A DNA stretch of 64,000 nt from Lepidodermella squamata (taxonomy: Eukaryota > Gastrotricha). A model generated the notes under the pieces. That model saw only the letters and a list, made by a program, of their open reading frames with translations, was not told the origin of the DNA and did no database searches. Shown in pieces: positions 10,701-19,600 of the stretch (positions within the stretch are counted from its first letter, which is position 1; the number at the start of each line of letters is the position of its first letter). The position numbers and the translations under genes were made by a program. The stretch spans positions 4,588,001-4,652,000 of the forward strand of contig JBLDXI010000013.1 of NCBI GenBank assembly GCA_047495785.1. Reading direction: 5' to 3'.

Positions 10701-13000
10701 CAAGCACAATGAACTTTAAAAATTACTATTAATCGTAATCGTAGGACTAATGTTGGAAAAGTGTGGACGGATAGTGATGCGACCAGCGTGCCTATCAGCC
10801 GGTCATTCTCCTCTAGATGAGATATTTAGATGCTAGCTCAGACTTGTCCAACTGCAGCACGAATTGCTTATTAAGAGGGATTTTGTTGACTTGGAATATT
10901 TGAACAAATTTCAATTTAAATAAATAACTAAAAACGATGAGTGCATTTTATGCGGTCGAGCCGCCCCTACCTCAGAATTTGAAAATTGCAACAGAAATAA
11001 GTAGAGATCACCCATTTCTGTCATTTTTAGGGGTTGGATTAGCCATAAGCATTCTTTTAGTCACCGCCAAATTTTCGTTTGTAAACCTGAGTGGAAGTTT
11101 GGAAAATGCATCTGTAAAGACATGGCGGCTATGATAAAAAAAAATCAAAATCTCGAGAGTTGGGTCGCTCTTGAGCGGCTTCTGCTGCGTGTGCGGCGGA
11201 ACATTAGGAGGCCAATTAGGGTCTTCTCGTTTTCAAGCAGCATGGTCGGAATATACCTGATGGTCTTTGGCCGCGAGCTGCTTCTCCTTGACCGCGAGCT
11301 GTTGCTGAAGGCTGATACACAAGTCTACCAGCTCAGGCAGGTTTTGCGGCGGACAACAAAGTGACGATTTCCAGCAGCTTCTGAATCTGCGTGTCTTTCG
11401 CTGCGAGCTGCTCGTCTGTAGCCGTGATGCGGCCTACGAAATCCTTTTCTTTCGCTGCTAGCTTCTGCTGGAAGCTGGTGCACAAGTCTGTCAGCTCAGA
11501 CTTAACCAGCTTGAGCAGCACTTCGTTCGACAGAAGAACCTTGTCTTCGTTAGCGGACATCATTGGATCTCAGCACAATAAATTACTATAATCGTACAAT
11601 TAAGGATTAACGTATGATACATTTTCAACTAAATATTGACAATGCTATTTTTGAGGTCCAAAATCAAAACATTTGACGTTTAGCCATATGAAATAAATTC
11701 GCTCAACGATTTCAGTCAGATATTCAGCTGATATTCAGCTGATATTGAGCCATCAGATGACTATCGTGACTTCTGACTGAAATGGCTATGGTGTTTAGCC
11801 GCGAGCTGTTGTTCCTTGGCCGTAAGCTGTTGTTCATTTGCCGCGGGCTGTTGCTCCTTGGCCGCGAGCCGTTGTTCCTTGGCCGTAAGCTGTTGCTCCT
11901 TGGCCGCGGGCTGTTGCTCCTTGGCCGCGAGCCGTTGTTCCTTGGCCGTAAGCTGTTGTTCCGTTGCCGTGAGCTTCCGAATAAAAAAAATAAACATCTT
12001 ACAGGGCTGGGTCGGCTAGCGGTTGTGGCTGCCTGTTGGGGCGGCAATGCTGCGACCAGCGTGGCTATCGGTCTTGTCTTTTTCTTCCAGCTGATGTTGA
12101 AGATTTACGCATAAGTCGACCAACTCGGACTTGCCCAGCTGCTGTAAGGCGATTTTCGGCAGCACCAGCTTATCATCATCGCTGGACATTGTAGTTTGCA
12201 AGAAGCAAATAAAAAATGAAAGAAGCAAATCAAAGGACTGGCGCTGACAGCATTATGGCATTTCGGGATATTTTGTTTGGGACGAGGCGGTCACGATCAC
12301 CAGCGCCCCGCGGTCGACAATCGTGCGCTCCAAAATTTTGGTAGCGTCTCGTTCGATCTGAAACGGCAAATAGCGTCGTAATTTCAAAACATCATTAAAA
12401 AAAAATCACTGTTGAGTCAGCCATTTGCTTCGATTGAGTTCAATCGATTAGCTAAGTTCAATTTGGTCGAGGAAGATTCACGAATTACAATCTCTATTCA
12501 ATGTCGGCAATTGCTTTAAGCAGCTTCTCATCGAACTTTCCATCGATGAGCACCTTCTCGAGCATCTTTCAATCGGAGAAGTGCGCTCAAGTGCAAAATA
12601 ACCCAAAAAAACAATGAAGTTGTGGTAAATTTCAGCCCACGCCTGGAAATATACTAATACGAGATATAGTTATTATGATTTGATTTGACTTGCGTTTAAA
12701 TGAAAATTCAAATTTTTTTATTTATTTCCAAAAAAATCTGATTAAACGCTAGAAAACTTGAAATGATACAAAAAGTTTATTTGCGTAATTTTTGCTAGAC
12801 ATTTTTGTTTCTTTTCATGTCATTAAATTGTTTCATTTATTTATTCTTAGGCCAATCGAGCGATTCGAGTTATGCGATGTGCGACCAGTCGAAACGTGCC
12901 GCCGTTGCTCGGCATCGTGAAGCGCGTCCACGACGCGGCCCAGTATCGCCTCGCCATGCGGACCGGTGACGAGAACATTTTCATGGAATTTGAGCAATAG
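7775..13000 (+). CDS. MSP-domain protein (VAP/motile-sperm-like fold)
   Basis: Exon 1 (7775-8560) encodes an N-terminal major sperm protein-type immunoglobulin-like fold, roughly residues 8-105: AVHFELRK, then PVAFKVLSKFQKIYRVNPNVG and a short IEGP turn, as in VAP-like MSP domains. An acidic, Gln/Glu-rich middle follows (about residues 140-240). The open frame runs into GTGAGT, so I join it to an in-phase exon at 12851-13000 (after TTCTTAG) ending EFEQ-stop; the total is 311 aa. An AATAAA at 13099-13104 supports this exon as the 3' end of a plus-strand gene. MSP-fold proteins commonly bind membrane or cytoskeletal partners; the partner here is unknown. The 4290-bp intron contains an antisense cluster of small genes. 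Alternatively exon 1 alone ends at 8569 and the 12851 exon belongs to something else. Confidence 0.65.
9000..9220 (-). pseudogene. Frameshifted copy of the ELxDLC coiled-coil start module
   Basis: An ATG at 9220 is followed by MSADATAAG, which reads into an Ala/Arg-rich frame and stops. The neighbouring frame contains the family motif (ALNQLGKEELVKLCVQFQ) followed by Lys/Glu-rich coiled-coil sequence (DEKDQEMKRKDQQ). The start codon and motif are out of frame, so this copy looks broken. Confidence 0.5.
9286..9420 (-). CDS. Small ELADLC-motif protein copy, 44 aa, possibly incomplete
   Basis: Starts MSADKGKLLLSKAVLLD, then KAELADLCVRLQ, matching the other copies in the cluster. It stops soon after the motif. 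It may be a truncated copy, or the first exon of a gene whose later exons I cannot assign. The function is unknown. The motif superficially resembles the first helix of SAP-type folds, but the resemblance is too weak to name. Confidence 0.4.
   Translation of the reverse strand: MSADKGKLLLSKAVLLDLDKAELADLCVRLQRRSSSESPSFKAT
9655..9735 (-). CDS. Terminal exon copy of the nested family (IERDAT type)
   Basis: A splice acceptor (TTTCAG) is followed by IERDATRVLDEGKCDVELL, then KRLAAPK and a stop. It is nearly identical to 10230-10310, and the intron side is conserved as well (CGATAAAATG on the plus strand), so the copies arose by duplication. Its 5' partner exon is not assigned. Confidence 0.45.
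   Translation of the reverse strand: MERDATRVLDEGKCDVELLKRLAAPK
10230..10310 (-). CDS. Terminal exon copy of the nested family (IERDAT type)
   Basis: After a GTGTCAG acceptor it encodes IERDATRVLDEGKCDVEML, then KRLATSK and a stop. It has the same 27-codon length as the copy at 9655-9735. Preservation of the frame between the two suggests at least one was recently functional. Confidence 0.45.
   Translation of the reverse strand: MERDATRVLDEGKCDVEMLKRLATSK
10569..10673 (-). CDS. Divergent terminal exon copy of the nested family
   Basis: After an ATTCAG acceptor it encodes IERDATMILDRTKIDGGALV, followed by a hydrophobic IVAASSQTKYPEML and a stop. It pairs with 12253-12357 (the same 35-codon subtype), which shares the tail SSQTKYPEM. 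Its upstream exon could be the module at 11333-11563. Confidence 0.45.
   Translation of the reverse strand: MERDATMILDRTKIDGGALVIVAASSQTKYPEML
10830..10890 (-). pseudogene. Remnant of the ELxDLC start module
   Basis: Encodes FVLQLDKSELASK before a stop. Downstream, the words GATAGGCACGCTGGTCGCA match the equivalent position after the copy at 12016-12189, so it is a decayed duplicate rather than a chance match. Confidence 0.45.
11238..11345 (-). pseudogene. Partial ELVDLC coiled-coil module, out of frame with its neighbour
   Basis: Encodes LPELVDLCISLQQQLAVKEK, then QLAAKDHQ and soon a stop. It follows directly after the 11333-11563 module but in another frame, so the two do not form one reading frame without splicing or repair. 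Confidence 0.4.
11333..11563 (-). CDS. Small coiled-coil protein, best-preserved member of the nested family
   Basis: 76 aa: MMSANEDKVLLSNEVLLKL, then VKSELTDLCTSFQQKL and a Lys/Glu/Gln-rich coiled coil (AAKEKDF, ATDEQLAAKDTQ, LLEIVTLL). It has the start module and the longest uninterrupted coiled coil of the cluster. No signal peptide or catalytic motif is visible. It lies antisense inside the MSP-gene intron. Two in-frame Met codons open it; either could be used. I do not recognise the family. A coiled-coil interaction role is inference only. Confidence 0.5.
   Translation of the reverse strand: MMSANEDKVLLSNEVLLKLVKSELTDLCTSFQQKLAAKEKDFVGRITATDEQLAAKDTQIQKLLEIVTLLSAAKPA
11790..11980 (-). 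repeat. Heptad-encoding tandem repeat, 21-bp unit with 63-bp higher-order period
   Basis: On the minus strand nine heptads run in register: variants of LTAKEQQ, LAAKEQR and PAAKEQQ. The three variants recur in the same order, giving a 63-bp super-unit. This is a textbook coiled-coil periodicity and follows an acceptor-like TTCGGAAG after the module at 12016-12189, so it may be that gene's second exon. The opposite strand gives an artificial Cys-rich translation. Confidence 0.7.
12016..12189 (-). CDS. ELVDLC start module (first exon of a nested coiled-coil gene)
   Basis: Starts MSSDDDKLVLPKIALQQL, then GKSELVDLCVNLQHQLEEKD, the clearest version of the module. The frame closes at 12016, but the heptad array at 11790-11980 lies just beyond in the same orientation, so an intron between them is plausible. 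Upstream of the start I see no identifiable promoter element. Confidence 0.45.
   Translation of the reverse strand: MSSDDDKLVLPKIALQQLGKSELVDLCVNLQHQLEEKDKTDSHAGRSIAAPTGSHNR
12253..12357 (-). CDS. Divergent terminal exon copy of the nested family
   Basis: After a GTTTCAG acceptor it encodes IERDATKILERTIVDRGALV and a tail SSQTKYPEMP before the stop, the same subtype as 10569-10673. It lies upstream of (5' to, on the minus strand) the start module at 12016-12189, so it would end a different, earlier member. Confidence 0.4.
   Translation of the reverse strand: MERDATKILERTIVDRGALVIVTASSQTKYPEMP
12494..12567 (-). CDS. Possible fifth terminal exon, strongly diverged
   Basis: The minus strand encodes LEKVLIDGKFDEKLLKAI, then ADIE and a stop. 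This resembles the pattern LDEGK.D.ELLK.LA in the other terminal modules, but the IERDAT opening is not preserved. It has no assignable 5' exon before the MSP-gene exon at 12851. Confidence 0.3.
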
Positions 13001-13098
13001 TTGAACTGATTGCGCGATCTCTGTCTCTACCGATATCTCATTACTTATTCGCTTTTTTTGTATTGTACTTGATTTTTCGCCGGTCGGCTAAACTTCGC

Positions 13099-13104
13099 AA
13101 TAAA
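13099..13104 (+). terminator. Polyadenylation signal AATAAA after the MSP-gene last exon
   Basis: AATAAA lies about 100 bases after the stop at 12998-13000 and is followed by GT-rich sequence (TTGTCGTGTTGTTTTT), as expected for a cleavage and polyadenylation site. Confidence 0.55.
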
Positions 13105-14055
13105 CATGCTGCCATACAATTGTCGTGTTGTTTTTATTTTGGAAAAATGGCCGATGACTCATGAAAAATTCAATGAATTTGCTGGGACATTTTTCGAAGC
13201 GGGAAAATCGATTTCCAGGCAGAAATAATCAGTTGGAATTGTGCACTCGAAATTGAGCTTTTTTGCGTCGTGGGAAAACTGAATCCACGCGCAATTTTAG
13301 ACCAATGTTACGCCTCGGAACTAAAGCGTGTCGCATATTTTTTTATAACAATTTATCGACTTTCCCAAACCGTCTTCTACCTGAGTTTTAACCAAAGAAT
13401 TGAAATTTACCGTAGAAAACCCAGAAACAACGCGACGTGGTAATTTTCGGTTTTTCACCCGATGGGCGGATTTTTTATTCCCTTTGACAAGTTTGATACT
13501 TAAAATTATCGTTTACATGACATTTCGAATTTTTTGGCCATGGGGAAAGGGCATCGTTCCTCATTTCTGGCTTGCTTACCCGTTTTCTGTGTATCTCTAA
13601 CGCTTGGGATACAGCGTCAATTTCTGCAAGACGTTTTTTGAAATTTCTCCTAACGTTCTTTGTGCCGAAGTTCGCTTATTCCCCTGACCACTCATACTGA
13701 TGCACGAACCAATTTCCCTCAAAATATTTGGTAACTAAGATAGGTGAATTTTGTAGAGGGGTCGCACGTCGGACAATCCACAAGTTTTCGCAAGCTCTGC
13801 TGTTAATCAGCTATTACTTATTTCCGTACGATTTATCTGCATTTTAAAATCCAGGGATTTTTTATTTATTTATGAATTTTAGACCCTTGTACAATGCTTA
13901 CGTGTTTCGATTGCTCGCGCCAACACGTTATGGCGAACATGGCGAATCGCGAGCCAACAGATCGCGTGCTGTCATCACAACTGTTCGCCCGAGAAATTTT
14001 CCAAAAAATCCCCCAAATTTTTCAAAACAGCTTTATCACTACCAACATACGGAAA
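13105..14055. other. Intergenic stretch before the Ly6-type gene
   Basis: AT-rich sequence with no supported gene. An open frame continues upstream of the chosen Met of the next gene as far as 13894, but it lacks a signal peptide, so I treat that part as 5' UTR. Confidence 0.5.
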
Positions 14056-15703
14056 ATGCTAATACGTTTCATACCTATAAGCGCGGTACTTGTTGCGTTG
14101 GCCGCGTCACAGAGTGACACAAATTCGGCTAGCAAATCGCCGACAATACCCGACTACGTCAACGTGGTCAATGGCGGGCTACCTTCAAGCGCGTCGAAAT
14201 CGAGCGGGAATTTCGGGAATTATGACTCGAACACAGCCTGGATTTTTACCTCAACTCCGAAAATTGAGCCTTCAACAACCATGGCAACCACACCTGCAAC
14301 TACGACCACCTTAATAACTACTGAAACTTCGTCTACAGCTTCGATTTTAACCACAATAGATTCTACTACAACGCCTGTTTTGTTGGTTAATTCAACTGAA
14401 CTAGTTTCGGACAACAACACCTCATCGACAAATGCTACCACAACTACTACTGCCATCGCTATTTCAACAACGACATTGGTCGGTAATGAGACAATTGGTA
14501 ATGATAGAATTATCATGAATGCAGCTGGCGATGTTACTACTGAGAAAATTTACGACGCGACTGCTGACATTTTGCCGACGCTTACGAGCAGCTCGGTCGC
14601 GGTAAAGCTCGGCGTCGTTGAGGAAAGCTCTGGATCAGGCGCGGCTGCTGTTGAGGAGGTGCCGGTGTCTATTGGTGCTGGAGGTGGCCTGCCTGGTATG
14701 CCTGGTCTGCCTGGCATGGGCGGAGGGGCTGATATTCTTGGTAGTTTATTCGGAGGTGGTGGCGGTGGCCTTTTTGGTGGTGGAGCCGCTGGTGGTGACG
14801 AGGAAGGTAAGCTTGCGAGAGACAGCATTTACGTTTTGAATTGATTCAAAATTCAAAATATTTGAAATTTGGTTCCGCTTTGATACCGGTCAAATTCGGT
14901 TCCGCCAACGGTAAATTTGACGATTTATTAGATAGCGATTTCAGTGTGCCCGATAATTCGACTTATATAAGATGCATACGATTGAAACAGCTAACCAAGG
15001 GTCCAAACTTCGGGTAAAACACGTTTTATAATTTTTTTAATCAACCTTTCGTCTGAAAAATCTGGAAAAAATGTGAACCTAGGGGCGACGATTCTGGATC
15101 GACAGGTAAATTTTGAGAAATTTCGGAGTTCACCTTGATATTTAAGAAATAGGCGAAGAAACCGCTAAATTTGGACACATCATTTGCATAAGCTAATTAG
15201 GCCTTATACGCAAGCTGTATTCGACTTTGGTATTCGCAGTCTGTCTTCGAAATTTAAAATTTTAAGGAATTAATTTCTTAATTAATATTCATTTTCATTA
15301 TTTCCAACTGCAATTTATTAGGCAACTTGAAGTGTTTTGCTTGCGAATCGTGCCCTGAAACCACGGATAAAATGCGGAAAGAAACTTGCCTCGATTTTTC
15401 GGCTCTTTGCGTGGTAAGTATGGAAAAATCACTTGAATTTCTCTAATCCTCTCACCGGAACTTTTCCACCTTAAATAGACAAAAATTCACTACACAATGC
15501 GCCGCGGTAAGCTCTACTACGTCCGAAAGAGCCGTTTCTGCGGCCCATCGTCCTGCCCACCCAGCTCATTGATGGCCCGGTTCCAATGCTGTTCGGGAGA
15601 CCTGTGCAACGGCTCGGCATCTCGCCACGACGCGAAACGAGTCGCTGTCGCATTAGTCGCAGCTATCACCGCTCTTCTCGCGATTTTCCGCCAATCACGT
15701 TGA
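14056..15703 (+). CDS. Secreted, GPI-anchored-type Ly6/three-finger protein with mucin-like and Gly-rich stalk
   Basis: Exons 14056-14806, 15322-15413 and 15479-15703 join in frame to 355 aa. The chosen Met opens a signal peptide (MLIRFIPISAVLVALAAS). Residues about 75-165 are Thr/Ser-rich and probably O-glycosylated. A Gly-rich segment with GLPGMPGLPGMGGG and GGGGG runs follows to about residue 250. Exons 2-3 encode a ten-cysteine LU domain (CFACESC through the signature QCCSGDLCN). A hydrophobic C-terminus (VAVALVAAITALLAIF) fits a GPI-attachment signal. Ly6/uPAR folds act as extracellular binding modules; the partner is unknown. The long repetitive stalk fused to an LU domain is uncommon. 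The two intron positions flank the LU start cleanly. Confidence 0.8.
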
Positions 15704-15983
15704 TCCAACAAATTTCGGACATTTTAATCTTATACCATCACGTTTCTTTTCCTTTTTTGAAATTTTATCGTGGAAGAACATGTTTTCTACTCACACTTAC
15801 CTCATAATATACTGCTTATAAATTATTCTTAGTTGAAATAATGTGATTTTATCATCCTTGCCTAGAACGGATTGATAAGCTGATTTTAATAAAAAGAAGT
15901 GCGTCTTTAACTAGGTCAAAACTCACCGATATAATTTTTCAATTTTTTTTATTAAAAATTCACAAGATTATAAAACCAATTTG

Positions 15984-16289
15984 CTACCGAAGTCGATTGG
16001 AAAGTTGGTGGAATAGACAGAATTGTAATAAAATACATGTCACAAATCTAGGCGCTAACAAAACACTGCCAGAGTTCTTCCTGCTCCACTGGCCTTTCGG
16101 ACGCGGGGTTGGCTGCAAATCAATAACCCGCTCCTGAAGAGAATTACCGTTATTCGAGCCGAATTTCCCGTCAGCTTTAACATCAGGCGACGGCACCGCT
16201 GTATCCGGCACATCGACGTCTTTGTCAATATTGGCCAGTAAATTGCCTGTTGATGAAGATTCAGTCATGTCATTGCCCTGGTAGTAGTA
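15984..16289 (-). pseudogene. Severed C-terminal tail of the APCDD1-like gene
   Basis: The frame beginning YYYQGNDMTESSS continues for about 98 residues and ends with a hydrophobic segment (VLLAPRFVTCILLQFCLF) fitting a membrane or GPI anchor, as at the end of APCDD1. It is the direct continuation of the APCDD1-like last exon before the SINE inserted: both sides of the insert carry the same TACTACTACCA in the same frame. In this allele it cannot be translated unless the SINE is removed or spliced out. Confidence 0.75.
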
Positions 16290-16610
16290 AAAATTCGAAA
16301 ATTCCTTTTTATTATTGAGACGTCCCATTCGTTGAATGGATGGGCCGAAGCCATGGGTCCCGAATGAGCGCTCTTAGTGTCGCTTGTTGGGGTCTCTTGA
16401 GGACAGCTCGGTAGCGATTAGTGCAGTCTCGCTGACACTCCTAATCTACCACTTTTCACTTTTTGTAGCACGATGGAGTGGTCGGCCACCGTCGGGGTAG
16501 AGCGTCATTGATAAACCACGGTCGACCCGGGTGGGGATCGAACTCGTGCCCATCGATCTTGACGCTCAATACACAGCAGACAGCTATCCACTGAGCTACT
16601 GTGTACTGTG
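16290..16610 (-). mobile_element. tRNA-derived SINE inserted in a coding exon
   Basis: 321-bp insert flanked by perfect 11-bp target duplications (TGGTAGTAGTA on the plus strand at 16279-16289 and 16611-16621). On the minus strand the head looks tRNA-like: an A-box (TAGCTCAGTGGATAGC) and, about 50 bases on, a B-box (AGTTCGATCCCC). An unrelated body follows, then an A/T-rich tail (CAATAATAAAAAGG). These are the hallmarks of a Pol III-transcribed SINE mobilised by a LINE. No second full copy is visible in the window. Confidence 0.85.
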
Positions 16611-19600
16611 TGGTAGTAGTAGACCTCGGGCGTTTCGATTGGCAGGGTGTTTGCAAGGGAGGGAGGTATCATTGGAAACGGGCTAGAAACAGTTGGCGCA
16701 ACGAGGGGTGGAGGTAAAACAGCGTCATTTTCAGCATCTTCTTGCTGAGCTTCAGATATTATCTCCGGATCTGATAGCACATTAGTTTCTTCGATTGCCG
16801 GCGCTGGTGCAGTTGTAGTCGTCTGTGTAGTTGATGTCGAGGCGGTTGTAGTGGCCATTTTTGCGAAGTTTTCGTCGTACATGAAAATTAGGTCACGGCA
16901 TTTGATGAGAGGTTCCAGGAATGAAGTAGGCCGGATGAGTTCGAAAAGTGACAAGTCGACGCCGATTTTAAGCTCGGCCGATGTCGATTCTCGATAGCCG
17001 TTCCCAGCAATACCGTAGGAATTCGTGGATCTAGAAAATTTGGAAAATTATTTTAGAAAATTAAGATGGAGCAAGGAGATCACTCGAGGAGTGTAGTGTC
17101 TTAATTTTTCGAAATCTTAAATTAAGATAGGTATGGAAACTTGGTACAACTTGGAACTTGGTTCCAAGGTGTGGAAATTACACTTGGAGAAACTACAACT
17201 ATCGATATCGATTTCAAGAATCAGTTTTGAAAATCAGTGATTTTCTTATTGATGTGCGAAGTAGAAGCCCTAAATTAAGGGTTCCAGCTCTAATTCGAGG
17301 CTCCGGAAATTGATTTTTTTTCCAAAAAATGGTCTCTCGAGTTTTCATATTGTTTCCTTATTATTGCCAGGCCTTGCGGAGAGATCTTACTAAGACGGCT
17401 ATTTCCCACTACGAACGGTCAGTATAGGGATTATGCTGCAGAGCCGATATCGATTCCAAGTATCGATTTACTAATCAGTGATTTTTCAGTAATCAAACAT
17501 TTTGGTGGCCAATACATATTACTGAAAATGTTACTGCCGAGCTGATTGAGCCAAGTTGCTTAACTGAACAATTCGTCTAATGGGATCTTCACGGATAAGG
17601 GAGTAAACAATCCTATGGTATTGAGTATCGGTATCGATCAAGAAAATCAAAAGCACAAAATTGGAAAATGTGTTGCTAGGGCCCTTTAATTTAATGCCGG
17701 AACCTGTAAAAACTTCCTAAATTTCTATTTATTGTTTTTGAATTTTTTGAAAGCTCAGTTTACAGTTTAGATAACTGAATTAATTATTATCAAGCTTCAC
17801 ATTTTTTATATTTTTGAATAATTTTTTGGTAGATTTGAGTAAATTAACAAATTTTCTGTACGATCGAAAGATTTCAGACGAATGAATTCAAATTTTGATG
17901 ATTTTTATTCAAAAAAACAGTCACATTTCACTTACATTGCAGACGGTGCCATAAGTGAAGGTGAAAGCGGCCTCTTGCTCTGCGCATCGCCCACGTACAA
18001 AAAAGTCGCTCGATTAATCGCATCAATCGACGTCTCCAGCCTAATAAGCTGCAGCTCCTCAGTCGGCACCCGAATGCCAATCGCCAGACACCCACCAGTC
18101 GGCGACACGTCCTGCCACTCATGCAACCGCCACCGACTCGCCCTGCCACAATTTCCACCATGACTATACTCACTCAGGGTGGTCACAGCCTGGAAATTCC
18201 GAGGCCTAATACGGGCCCAATTCGTGTTGAATAAATAAGCAGCGCCGAACGGGGTCGTTGTATTCCGGCTGTTTCGATAAACCTTCGACTCAGCACTCGG
18301 GAAGGCGTTGTAGATACCCCGAACCAGCCGAAAATCTCCCCCGATTTCAACGTCATAAGTCGGAATACTACACAACGGGTCTTCGTAGTACTGGAACAAA
18401 CCTCGGAACAACGCGGCTGAAACTTCGCTGAAAATGATTTGCCGCATCAAAAACACGCCATAGGGCCGGGTTTCGCATCTTGTAGACACCCAGCGTTCGC
18501 TATTTTTGATTGTTTCATCGTACATTCTAACACTAGGCACGGGCTTGGGTCGTAGATTCGGCATAAGAAAGCTCGCATCAGGCGCCGAAATTCTCAGGTT
18601 ATTCAGCCGAGTTTCCAGTGACATTGCGCTGACGAAAAATTTCGAATAACAATTTTCTTCAATGTCATTCTGGCCCAAGGCGGCGCAGAGTGGGCACAAA
18701 TGGGCGATGAAACTCTGCGATTTGTACTGGATTAGCAGATTAGCGGCGTACATTGACGGTTTGTAGTTGAGTTCGCCGAAAATTCCTCGGAAAATTTGGC
18801 CCGTTTTCAACACGGCAATTTCGCTCCAGTTTCGATCGCCGTTATTTTCGTCAATATTTTCGTGGAAAACGCGCCGTTTGTCGACGCGCAGTAGCAGCAG
18901 TTCGTCGATGTTGAAGCCGGCTTTTTTCAGGCAATCGAGCCGGTCAATGTTTTTGCTGCGTTCCGCTTCGTCGACGATGCGCTGCACGGGCCGGCTGTTG
19001 ACGGGCTCCGGCGGCCAGCGGAACATGTCCGGCGTCTGGTCGATTTCGTTGTACATTTCGAACACCACCAAATTGCTGTCTGTTATACTAGCGTTTTTCG
19101 CTAGAATTGGTAATTGTTGGGCGAGATGTGGCCACAACCTAGGAAAAGAAATTCGAATTTTAAATCAAAATTATAAAAAAATTGAAAATTAATATTAAAA
19201 TTGTTCTAATTAAAATAAAATTTAATAACAAAAATGGAAATTTTACAGGTGCAAACAGGGTCAAAAGTTGGTCACGCGATCTCGCCCGATGTCACACTTG
19301 AGTGATTTTATATCGAAAACGGCTGGGAAGCCGCTTTCAAAGGAAAAGCTTGTCATCACGGTGAGATCTATTATCCCTCGGTGAACAAAATTCAGAATGA
19401 GTTTCTAAATTGTTGGGAATTTCATAATTAATTAAAAAAAATTAATATAAATAGTCGTAAAATTCCTTTTATATGCCTTTTAGACACCCTGAGGTTGTGG
19501 TCACCCTAAAAATTATTCAACTCAAATATTCAACTGAGAATGAGATGTGGAAGAAAAAATAGAAAGAATAAATAATTTAAAAAATGTTTTTTAGAATTAA

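Larger units (their letters stand above)
8561..12850. other. Large MSP-gene intron holding an antisense repeat/gene cluster
   Basis: Within this interval the minus strand carries at least six copies of a start-type module (consensus L-x-K-x-E-L-x-D-L-C-x-x-x-Q) and five copies of a short terminal module, four of which begin IERDAT after a conserved splice acceptor. Non-coding blocks are duplicated too: 9455-9580, 9985-10110 and 10960-11050 share a GTCGAGCCGTCCC-like word followed by ATTTCTGTCATT and GGGGTTG.ATTAGC. The blocks at 8906-8955 and 11059-11108 share TTTGTAAACCTGAGTGGAA. It is therefore a locally amplified and rearranged family. Individual members are listed separately. Confidence 0.7.

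Noticed and set aside
11782-12114. Cys/Leu-rich plus-strand protein (repeated SCCSLAA and LLLLGRE frames)
   Set aside because: It is the antisense reading of the heptad repeat; the minus strand gives a coherent coiled coil next to a conserved start module.
13894-14055. Upstream start for the Ly6-type protein
   Set aside because: It would bury the signal peptide about 54 residues inside; the Met at 14056 gives a normal secretion signal.
14220-14516. Val-rich minus-strand frame
   Set aside because: Antisense shadow of the Thr-rich stalk of the Ly6-type gene.
16525-16610. Functional tRNA gene on the minus strand
   Set aside because: A- and B-box words are present, but the arms do not pair as a full cloverleaf by eye and the segment is bounded by target duplications together with an unrelated body and tail, so it is a SINE head.
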